NCBI GenBank assembly: GCA_026397895.1
Contig: JAPLTZ010000280.1
Location: 1 to 12,118 of the forward strand
Origin: Verrucomicrobiota bacterium
Lineage (GTDB): Bacteria > Verrucomicrobiota > Verrucomicrobiia > Limisphaerales > JAFMIX01
Direction of reading: 5' to 3'
Length of the DNA stretch: 12,118 bases
Of this stretch, positions 1-5,525 are shown piece by piece (position 1 is the stretch's first letter; each line of letters starts with the position of its first letter). The notes beneath the pieces were generated by a model, which had not been told where the DNA came from, ran no database searches, and saw nothing but the letters and a program-made list of their open reading frames with translations. The translations under genes and the position numbers were made by a program.

Positions 1-598
1 CACGCCCGCCGACCATCCGGCGCGGGATTCGCAGGACACGTTTTATCTGGCGAAGCCAGCCAATCCCCAACTCCCAACTCCCAACTCCCAACTGCTCCGA
101 ACTCACACGAGTTCGGTGCAGATTCGCGTGATGGAAAAACAGCCGCCGCCCGTGCGCATCATCGTGCCGGGCCGCGTATATCGCCGCGACAACGCCGACG
201 CCACGCACAATCCCACCTTCCATCAGATCGAAGGGCTTTACGTGGACAAGAACGTCACGGTCGGCGACCTCAAGGGCACGGTGGAATTCGTCTTCAAGGA
301 ACTCATGGGCAGCGACGTGAAGATCCGTTTCCGCCCGCACTACTTCAGCTACACCGAGCCAAGCTACGAGATTGATTTCACCAACGCGCTCGTGAAGAGG
401 ATGGGCAAGGACTGGCTGGAAATCGCCGGCTGCGGCATGGTGCATCCGCAGGTGTTCGAGACCGTCGGCTACGATCCCGAAGTCTGGACCGGCTGGGCGT
501 TCGGCTTTGGCATCGAACGCATCGCCATGCTCCGCTACGGCATCAACGACATCCGCCTCTTCTACGAAAACGACGTGCGGTTCTTGAAACAATTCTGA
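1..598 (+). CDS. pheS: phenylalanine--tRNA ligase alpha subunit, C-terminal part (5'-truncated by window)
   Basis: Cytoplasmic class II aminoacyl-tRNA synthetase subunit that charges tRNA-Phe, normally as an alpha2beta2 complex with PheT. The reading frame is open from position 2, and codons well upstream of the GTG at 116 are clearly PheS, so that GTG is not the start. Visible signatures are DHPARDSQDTFYL near the window start, LLRTHTSSVQIRVME around 94-133, the motif 2 region (GRVYRRDNADATHNPTFHQIEG) and motif 3 (GFGIERIAM) at about 505-535, followed by the typical C-terminal end in FLKQF. Between DTFYL and LLRTHTS lies a loop about ten residues longer than in E. coli PheS, encoded by a (CCCAACT)4 array. 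The next gene, 11 bp downstream, is not pheT. Identification is very secure; only the C-terminal ~198 residues are in the window. Confidence 0.97.
   Translation, partial: TPADHPARDSQDTFYLAKPANPQLPTPNSQLLRTHTSSVQIRVMEKQPPPVRIIVPGRVYRRDNADATHNPTFHQIEGLYVDKNVTVGDLKGTVEFVFKELMGSDVKIRFRPHYFSYTEPSYEIDFTNALVKRMGKDWLEIAGCGMVHPQVFETVGYDPEVWTGWAFGFGIERIAMLRYGINDIRLFYENDVRFLKQF
66..93. repeat. heptanucleotide tandem array (CCCAACT)x4 inside pheS
   Basis: Four perfect head-to-tail copies of CCCAACT occupy 66-93, with a scrambled partial copy (gccaatc) just before at 59-65. The array lies inside the PheS reading frame and encodes the loop QLPTPNSQL between the conserved DTFYL and LLRTHTS segments. Three units equal 21 bp, or seven codons, so frame is kept only when units change in multiples of three. 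Confidence 0.95.
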
Positions 599-609
599 CG
601 TCGCCGGTC

Positions 610-960
610 ATGTTTTCACACCCTCCCATCAGACCCTCGCTTCCCGACCCCGTCGCCTCCGGTGCGGCCAGCGATGCCCGCGACGCGCAGAACAAGGTCG
701 AGGCGATGAGCCATGACATCGAGCGGTTGCTGATGATTACTGAGGCGCTGTGGGAGGTTTTGAAAACACATCACGGCTACGCCGATGCCGACCTGATGGA
801 ATTGGTGCACAAGATTGACCTGCGCGACGGCAAGCTGGATGGCCGCGTGGCCAAAGAACCGCCCAAGCCGTGTCCGAAGTGCGGTCGCACGGCGGCGCGG
901 TTGCGGCCGTTGTGCCTCTACTGCGGCTGCCCGATTCCCCAATCGCCCTTCGCACGCTGA
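610..960 (+). CDS. small protein with C-terminal zinc ribbon, function unknown
   Basis: A 116-residue protein that I do not recognise as a named family. Residues 1-20 are Pro/Ser-rich, 22-75 look helical and rich in Asp, Glu, Lys and Leu, and 88-107 form a rubredoxin-like zinc ribbon with C88-x-x-C91 and C102-x-x-C105, plus C107. There is no signal peptide or membrane segment, so it is probably cytoplasmic. Reality as a gene is supported by the clean cysteine spacing, the ATG only 11 bp after the pheS stop, and the stop at 958-960 abutting the convergent recO stop. Likely co-transcribed with pheS. The ribbon suggests a nucleic-acid or protein contact, but no catalytic motif is visible. Antisense and other-frame ORFs over this stretch are lower quality. 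Confidence 0.75.
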   Translation: MFSHPPIRPSLPDPVASGAASDARDAQNKVEAMSHDIERLLMITEALWEVLKTHHGYADADLMELVHKIDLRDGKLDGRVAKEPPKPCPKCGRTAARLRPLCLYCGCPIPQSPFAR

Positions 961-969
961 TTCAATCAG
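957..969. other. 13-bp palindrome holding both convergent stop codons
   Basis: CTGATT-C-AATCAG is a perfect inverted repeat with a one-base centre. It contains the TGA of the zinc-ribbon gene (958-960) and, on the minus strand, the TGA of recO (964-962); only base 961 separates the two genes. The centre is too short for a conventional hairpin loop and no T-run follows, so it is not called a terminator. Confidence 0.5.
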
Positions 970-1606
970 TCGCCAGCGCGGCGTTTCTGCCGCCGGGAAT
1001 TTTCCCCAGATGCCAGATGAGGAAGCCGTGGAGGAACTGCTGGATTTCCCGCGTTTGCGGTGCGCTCAACTTCAGGCGGAGCAGCGCGGGCCAGTTTTTC
1101 AAGGTGAGTTCTTCCAGGATTTTCCGCGCGCCGGGCGTGAGTTTGCCTTCCGCAAGGTCGGGTGACTGGCCGAGTTCATGCAGCAGCTTCATCTCGAAGG
1201 CGAAGATAGCGAGCGGTTGCGGCGGCTGTTGCGGGAGTTGCCGCAGCAACCCGGCCATCAATTCAAACACGGCGGGCAACGGCGTTTCCGTTTCGGTGGT
1301 CTGCTCGACGAGCGCGGCGGCATAACAGGCTTGCTGGAGGCGACCGAGTTCCGTGCGCAAAGTTTCGTTCGTTCCGCGCAGGCTGACTTCGCGGAGCGCG
1401 TGGAGTTCGGAGCGCCGGCTGCGTTGGAAACTGAAGTCCGCTTCGTAAAACAAATCCAGCTTGCCGCGAAAACTGGATTTGGGCCGGCGCGCGCCTTTGG
1501 CGACGGTGGCGATGCGGCCGAGTTCCGGCGTTAGCCAATGCACAATGAGGCTGGTCTCGGTGAGCGGGCGGACGCGCAGGATGATGCCGGAAGTGCTTTC
1601 GGTCAT
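962..1606 (-). CDS. recO: DNA repair protein RecO
   Basis: RecO is the cytoplasmic recombination mediator that works with RecR (and RecF) to load RecA onto SSB-coated single-stranded DNA and can anneal strands. This 214-residue copy shows the N-terminal OB fold (about 1-80) with the family signature GRIATVAKGARRPKSSFRGKL at 30-50 and LDLFYEADFSF following, then a helical C-terminal domain. The zinc-finger insert common in RecO proteins (two CxxC pairs around residue 150) is absent: the chain runs from LLHELGQSPDLAEGKL straight into TPGARKILEEL, and the only cysteine is C94. The start ATG (1606-1604) overlaps the DUF502 stop in an ATGA tetramer, which implies translational coupling. It is the last gene of the minus-strand cluster. 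Confidence 0.95.
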   Translation of the reverse strand: MTESTSGIILRVRPLTETSLIVHWLTPELGRIATVAKGARRPKSSFRGKLDLFYEADFSFQRSRRSELHALREVSLRGTNETLRTELGRLQQACYAAALVEQTTETETPLPAVFELMAGLLRQLPQQPPQPLAIFAFEMKLLHELGQSPDLAEGKLTPGARKILEELTLKNWPALLRLKLSAPQTREIQQFLHGFLIWHLGKIPGGRNAALATD

Positions 1607-2280
1607 TTCGATTCAGGTGGCGGCGGCACGAAATTAGGCGAGAGCGCGCCGAGGCTGACGATGTATTTGATGGCGTCGGGCACGGACATGTCGAGCTTGG
1701 TGACCTTGTCCTCCGGCACGAGCACGAGGAAGCCGGACGTGGGATTCGGCGTGGTGGGAATGAAGACCGACACCACCCGCTCCTTCGTCTTGGCCTGCAC
1801 TTCCTGGCGTTGCTCGCTGGTGAGGAAGCCGACGGAATACATCCCTTCGCGCGGAAACTCGACCAGCACGACGGTCTTGAACGAATTCTTGCTGCCGGAC
1901 GAAAACGCCTCGTTGACCTGCTTGATGGCACCGTAGATTTTGTTGAACAGCGGAATCCGCAGCATCACGGCCTCGACCCACTCAATGGTTTTCTTCCCGA
2001 AATAATTCCGCGCGAGCCGGCCAAGCACGCTGGTGAGCAACACCGCGAGCGTCAGCGCGGCGAGACTCCAATACCAATACATCGGGCCGGTGCCCGGGCC
2101 GTTCGGACCGGCGCGGTGGGTGAATTCGTGCGGGAGAAAGAAGAGCAGGGTGTCCGTGATGTTGGCGACGGTGCCGAAGAGCCAGACGAGCACGGCCACG
2201 GAAATCACCGCCGGCAGCACGATGAACAAGCCGGTCAGAAAATTGGCGCGCCAGCGGACAAACAGACTTTTTTCTTCCAT
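1603..2280 (-). CDS. DUF502 family inner-membrane protein
   Basis: A 225-residue protein of the DUF502 family, whose molecular role is not established. Two hydrophobic segments are visible: about 14-36 (LTGLFIVLPAVISVAVLVW) and 69-88 (WYWSLAALTLAVLLTSVLG). A soluble C-terminal domain follows with the family hallmarks RIPLFNKIYGAIKQV (108-122), VLVEFPREGMYSVGFLT (138-154) and FIPTTPNPTSGFLVLVP (173-189). The C-terminus ends in a Pro-rich tail. It probably sits in the cytoplasmic membrane. It follows ybeY with a 9 bp gap and overlaps recO by 4 bp. The ATG at 2280 puts a short charged stretch (MEEKSLFVRWR) before TM1, as expected for the family. Confidence 0.92.
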   Translation of the reverse strand: MEEKSLFVRWRANFLTGLFIVLPAVISVAVLVWLFGTVANITDTLLFFLPHEFTHRAGPNGPGTGPMYWYWSLAALTLAVLLTSVLGRLARNYFGKKTIEWVEAVMLRIPLFNKIYGAIKQVNEAFSSGSKNSFKTVVLVEFPREGMYSVGFLTSEQRQEVQAKTKERVVSVFIPTTPNPTSGFLVLVPEDKVTKLDMSVPDAIKYIVSLGALSPNFVPPPPESK

Positions 2281-2289
2281 GCCGCAAGT

Positions 2290-2757
2290 CTAGCGGGCGA
2301 GGCGGGCGAGGGGAAATTCTTTTGCGAGGCGACGCAGGAGGCGGTTCTCCTCGCGCTTCATCTTGCGGCGCGCGGTGGCGGCGTGGTCGTCGTGGCCGAG
2401 CAGGTGCAGAACGCCGTGAATGACGTAGCGGACGACTTCGGACTGCCACGTCGTTCGGAATTCGCGGGCCTGCGCGATGGCGTCGTCGAGGCAGATGAAG
2501 AGTTCGCCGTGCAGAACAGTTTCGGGTTTCGGGTTTCGGGTTTCGGGTTTGGAATGGTCGAACGTGATGACGTCGGTGGAGCCTGCGTGGTTGAGGAAGG
2601 TTCCGTTGACGCGCGCCATCTCGGTCGCGGCGACGAGGCGGAGGCCGAGTTCGGCCTCGGCGATTTCCAATTCGGCGAGCAGGGCCGTGGCGATTTGCCG
2701 GAGCAGGCGCGCGTTGATTTTTTTCCGGTGCTGGCGGTTGGCGATGACAACGGTCAT
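2290..2757 (-). CDS. ybeY: endoribonuclease YbeY (16S rRNA maturation / ribosome quality control)
   Basis: YbeY is a metal-dependent single-strand endoribonuclease needed for 16S rRNA 3'-end processing and late 70S quality control. The 155-residue protein carries STDVITFDH (60-68), GELFICLDDAI (84-94) and the metal motif HGVLHLLGHDD at 114-124. His114 and His118 are the expected ligands. The family consensus HGxLHLxGxDH puts the third His where this copy has Asp124, with His122 and His125 on either side, so the third ligand is uncertain. The loop between TFDH and GELF (69-82, KPETRNPKPET) is encoded by a (CCCGAAA)4 heptamer array. ATG at 2757 lies 5 bp after the phoH stop, matching the conserved ybeZ-ybeY order. 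Confidence 0.95.
   Translation of the reverse strand: MTVVIANRQHRKKINARLLRQIATALLAELEIAEAELGLRLVAATEMARVNGTFLNHAGSTDVITFDHSKPETRNPKPETVLHGELFICLDDAIAQAREFRTTWQSEVVRYVIHGVLHLLGHDDHAATARRKMKREENRLLRRLAKEFPLARLAR
2520..2550. repeat. heptanucleotide tandem array (TTTCGGG)x4 inside ybeY
   Basis: Four perfect copies of TTTCGGG fill 2520-2547, followed by a partial TTT at 2548-2550. On the coding (minus) strand the unit is CCCGAAA. It encodes KPETRNPKPET in the YbeY loop between TDVITFDH and GELFICLDD. The unit is unrelated in sequence to the array in pheS but has the same length and the same perfect copy number. Confidence 0.95.
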
Positions 2758-2762
2758 GCGAT

Positions 2763-3725
2763 TCAGGTCTTGGCTTTGCCGCGATGTTCTTCGTAGGCGC
2801 TGATGATGCGTTGCACGAGCGGATGGCGGACGACATCGCGCTTGTCGAACTCGATGACGGCGATGCCTTCGACGTTCTTCAACGCGCGGTGGGCTTCGAT
2901 GAGGCCGGAGTTTTTGTGCGCGGGCAGGTCGGTCTGGGTTTCGTCGCCGGTGATGACGGCTTTCGAGCCGTGGCCGAGGCGCGTGAGGAACATCAGCATC
3001 TGCTCGGTGGTGGAATTCTGCGCCTCGTCGAGGATGATGAAGGCGTTGTTCAGCGTGCGGCCGCGCATGTAGGCGAGCGGCGCGATCTCGATGACGCCGC
3101 GCTCGGTGTGTTTCTGGATGTCCTCGAGGGGGAGCATGTCGTGGAGCGCGTCGTGGAGCGGGCGGAGGTAGGGGAGAATCTTTTCGTAAAGGTCGCCGGG
3201 CAGGAAGCCGAGGGCTTCGCCGGCCTCGACGGCGGGGCGGGTGAGGATGATGCGGGAGACTTTGCCGTCCTTGAGTGCGGCGAGGGCTTGGGCGACGGCG
3301 AGGTAGGTTTTGCCGGTGCCGGCGGGGCCGATGCCGAAGGTGATATCGTGGTGGCGGATGGCGTCCACGTATTTTTTCTGGCCGACGGTCTTGGGCGTGA
3401 CGGGGGATTTCTTGGAGGAGGTGTGGGTGCGGTCGTCGGACAAGGTTTTCAGCGCGTCCGCGCCATGTTCGCCGAGGACGGCGAGGGCGTGGGCGAAGTC
3501 GCGGTTGCGGACGGGCGTGCCGGCTTTGAGGTTGCTTTCAAGTGAGGCGAACAGTTGCCGGGCGCGGGCGAGGGCGTCGGGTTTGCCTTCGAGTTTGATC
3601 CAGCCTTCGCGGGTGGTGGCTCTGACGCCGAGTTTTTCCTCGAGCGACTTGAGGTTTTGCGGGTCGTGGTTGAAAAGCTGCTGGGCGAAGCGGGCGCTTT
3701 CGTAGTGGAGGGTTTCGGTGGGCAT
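2763..3725 (-). CDS. ybeZ: PhoH-family P-loop ATPase (YbeZ)
   Basis: Cytoplasmic PhoH-like NTPase of about 320 residues, the standard length for YbeZ. It is the usual genetic and physical partner of YbeY in RNA/ribosome metabolism, and RNA-helicase-like activity has been proposed. An N-terminal KH-like region (about 1-65: EEKLGVRATTREGWIKLEG) precedes the ATPase core. Walker A is GPAGTGKT at 133-140, Walker B FIILDEAQ at 229-236, and a sensor-like ITGDETQTDLP at 258-268; LTRPAVEAGEALGFLPGDL (161-179) is a family hallmark. The ATG at 3725 gives the expected N-terminus (MPTETLHYESARFAQQL). Its 40 bp leader toward the HIT gene is almost entirely a degenerate heptamer array with no clear Shine-Dalgarno. 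The stop lies 5 bp before ybeY. Confidence 0.95.
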   Translation of the reverse strand: MPTETLHYESARFAQQLFNHDPQNLKSLEEKLGVRATTREGWIKLEGKPDALARARQLFASLESNLKAGTPVRNRDFAHALAVLGEHGADALKTLSDDRTHTSSKKSPVTPKTVGQKKYVDAIRHHDITFGIGPAGTGKTYLAVAQALAALKDGKVSRIILTRPAVEAGEALGFLPGDLYEKILPYLRPLHDALHDMLPLEDIQKHTERGVIEIAPLAYMRGRTLNNAFIILDEAQNSTTEQMLMFLTRLGHGSKAVITGDETQTDLPAHKNSGLIEAHRALKNVEGIAVIEFDKRDVVRHPLVQRIISAYEEHRGKAKT

Positions 3726-3730
3726 CGAAA

Positions 3731-3765
3731 GAAAATGAAGAATTAAGAATGCAGAATGAAGAAAC
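3731..3765. repeat. degenerate heptanucleotide array (consensus AAGAATG, about 5 units) upstream of phoH
   Basis: Read in sevens from 3731 the sequence is gaaaatg, aagaatt, aagaatg, cagaatg, aagaaac: five units with 0-2 mismatches each to AAGAATG. It fills nearly the whole gap between the HIT-gene stop (3766-3768) and the phoH start (3725) and is much more AT-rich than its surroundings. It is the third 7-bp array in this part of the window. Confidence 0.7.
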
Positions 3766-4251
3766 CTATTGAGCCAACGCGGCGCGGAGTTTGGCGGCGA
3801 CGGCGGTGAGGGCGTCGGGCAGGACGGAGGTTGCGCCGAGGACAGGCATGAAGTTGGTGTCGCCGAGCCAGCGGGGGACGATGTGGATGTGGAGGTGTTC
3901 TTGGATGCCCGCGCCGGCGACTTTGCCGAGGTTGATGCCGATGTTGAAGCCGTCGGGTTTCATGACGGCGGTGAGGGCGTTGGTGCAGCGGCGGACGAGT
4001 TGCCAGAGGTCGGCGAGTTCTTCGGGGGTGAGGCCGTTGAGGTCGGGGACTTCCTTGTAGGGCAGGACGAGGACGTGGCCGCCGTTGTAGGGGTAGCGGT
4101 TGAGGAGGGCGAAGCAGGTTTTGTCGCGGGCGATGACGAGGTTGGTTTCGTCGTCGGAGGATTGGGCGATGGTGGCGAAGAGGCCGGGTTCGAGCTTGGG
4201 CTTGGGAGCGAGGATGTATTCGATGCGCCAGGGTGCGTGGAGTGATTCCAT
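3766..4251 (-). CDS. HIT-family nucleotide hydrolase/phosphorylase-like protein
   Basis: A histidine-triad protein of 161 residues, closest in layout to the diadenosine tetraphosphate phosphorylase-like HIT group that opens with an APWRIEYI motif (6-13). These enzymes cleave nucleoside phosphates through a nucleotidyl-histidine intermediate. Key segments are LLNRYPYNGGHVLVLPYKEV (49-68), GFNIGINLGKVAGAGIQEH (101-119) and the triad HLHIHIVPRW with His119, His121 and His123. In relatives a CxxC zinc site follows the APWR segment; here the equivalent position reads G23-L-F-A26, so the zinc site appears lost. The ATG at 4251 gives a complete N-terminus. Gap to the upstream REC-Hpt-REC stop is 5 bp, so it is probably co-transcribed. 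Exact substrate cannot be read from the sequence. Confidence 0.92.
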   Translation of the reverse strand: MESLHAPWRIEYILAPKPKLEPGLFATIAQSSDDETNLVIARDKTCFALLNRYPYNGGHVLVLPYKEVPDLNGLTPEELADLWQLVRRCTNALTAVMKPDGFNIGINLGKVAGAGIQEHLHIHIVPRWLGDTNFMPVLGATSVLPDALTAVAAKLRAALAQ

Positions 4252-4256
4252 GGTGT

Positions 4257-5513
4257 TTAGAGGGAAGGCTTGATGCCTTCGAGCCGGCCGCGGAGGACGT
4301 AGACGAGGGCTTTGACGGCAAGCTCGATGAACATGAATGGCTTGGCGATGAAGTCGTTGGCGCCGGCCATGGTGGAGTTGGCGCGGGCTTCGAAATCGGT
4401 GAGGTTGGTGACGAAGACGACGGGGGTTTTTTTGTGCGCGGGGATGGAACGGAGTTTGGCGCAGAGTTCAAAGCCGTTCATGCCGGGCATGTCGGCGTCG
4501 AGGATGACGAGGTCGTAGGAATTGTCGGCGAGCAGTTGGAGGGCGGCAATCGGGTCGTCCAGGTCCTGCGAGGTGAGCTTGGCTTTTTCGAGGGCGTGGG
4601 TGACGCCGCGACGGGAAAGGAGTTCGTCGTCCACGACGAGGATGCGGGCGGGGCGGCTCTTGAGGGTGTCGGCGGCCTTGCCGCGTTTGAAGATGAATTC
4701 CAGAAAGTCAATGGTGCTGGCGACGGTGCGGATGGTGGAGGGGGTGAGGTTCTGGGGTTTTTCCTGGAGTTCGCGGACGAGGGCTTCGAGGGCTTCGGCC
4801 ATGTGGGCGAGGGACGTGGTGCCGGCGACGCTGGCGTTGCCGGCGAGGGTGTGGATGTTGGCGTAGATGGCTTCGAGCGATTGCATCCGGCCTTCGGCAT
4901 CGGGGGTTTTGACGAGGGTCTGGTGCAGGGCGCGCAGGGTGTTGAGCTGGCCGGGGAATTGTTTGCGGAAATCTTCGCCCAGGTCGGGCGGCGGGGCGGC
5001 GGGCGCAGGCTCGGCCATCTTCAATTTGGCTTTGACCGGTTCGGCGGGGGCGACGGCGGGGTCGGCCATCTTGAGTTTGGTCGGGGGCGGCGCGACCGGG
5101 GCGGCGGCGGGCGGAGCTGCCGGGGCGGTGGCGCTGGCGGTCGTGGCCGAGCTGACCAGACTGTGGATGGCTTCGATGATTTGCTTGGGGGTGCAACTGG
5201 CCTTGGAGAAACATTTGGAGGCGCCGGCTTTCCAGGCTTCCTTCATGACGTTGCTCAGGTAGGTGTTGGAGAAAACGATGATGGGCAGTTTCTCGAAGGC
5301 GGGCTGGGCGCGAAGTTTTTTCATGATCTCGACGCCGGGGAGGTCGGGGAGCATGAGGTCGAGGATGATGAGGTCGGGCTGGAAGGTGCTGACGAGTTCG
5401 AGGCCGGCCTGGCCTTCGTTGGCGACTTCGACCTGGAATCCTTCCACGAGGAGTTTGTTGCGGTAGACGTTGGCGACGATCTGGTCGTCTTCGATGATGA
5501 GAATCTTTTTCAT
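4257..5513 (-). CDS. REC-Hpt-REC phosphorelay protein
   Basis: A 418-residue cytoplasmic two-component protein. REC1 spans about 3-120 with acidic pair D9/D10, phosphoacceptor D52 (LDLMLPD), Ser82 and K104. An Ala/Pro-rich linker (123-176) contains KLKMADPA (147-154) and KLKMAEPA (164-171). An Hpt domain spans about 178-277, with the putative phospho-His H221 in IHTLAGNASVAG; the Lys usual three residues after this His is Ala. REC2 spans about 289-410 with D295/D296, D339 (LDADMPGMNG), T369 and K391 (AKPF). There is no HTH, GGDEF or other output domain. The gene starts 12 bp after the hybrid kinase stop, so it is the probable partner and could act as a phosphate shuttle or sink. ATG 5513 gives the typical MKKILIIEDD start; no clear Shine-Dalgarno. 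Confidence 0.93.
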   Translation of the reverse strand: MKKILIIEDDQIVANVYRNKLLVEGFQVEVANEGQAGLELVSTFQPDLIILDLMLPDLPGVEIMKKLRAQPAFEKLPIIVFSNTYLSNVMKEAWKAGASKCFSKASCTPKQIIEAIHSLVSSATTASATAPAAPPAAAPVAPPPTKLKMADPAVAPAEPVKAKLKMAEPAPAAPPPDLGEDFRKQFPGQLNTLRALHQTLVKTPDAEGRMQSLEAIYANIHTLAGNASVAGTTSLAHMAEALEALVRELQEKPQNLTPSTIRTVASTIDFLEFIFKRGKAADTLKSRPARILVVDDELLSRRGVTHALEKAKLTSQDLDDPIAALQLLADNSYDLVILDADMPGMNGFELCAKLRSIPAHKKTPVVFVTNLTDFEARANSTMAGANDFIAKPFMFIELAVKALVYVLRGRLEGIKPSL

Positions 5514-5525
5514 GGTGGCGATGGG

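Noticed and set aside
2293..2310. Two copies of gcgggcgag at the 3' end of ybeY
   Set aside because: A 9-bp duplication encoding LAR-LAR; consistent with ordinary coding bias and not part of the period-7 class.
2784..3545. 253-codon plus-strand frame opposite phoH
   Set aside because: Gly/Val/Glu-rich mirror of PhoH; the minus strand has intact Walker A and B motifs.
66..3765. CRISPR-like interpretation of the tandem repeats
   Set aside because: The units are 7 bp, directly abutting and without spacers; no cas genes are present.
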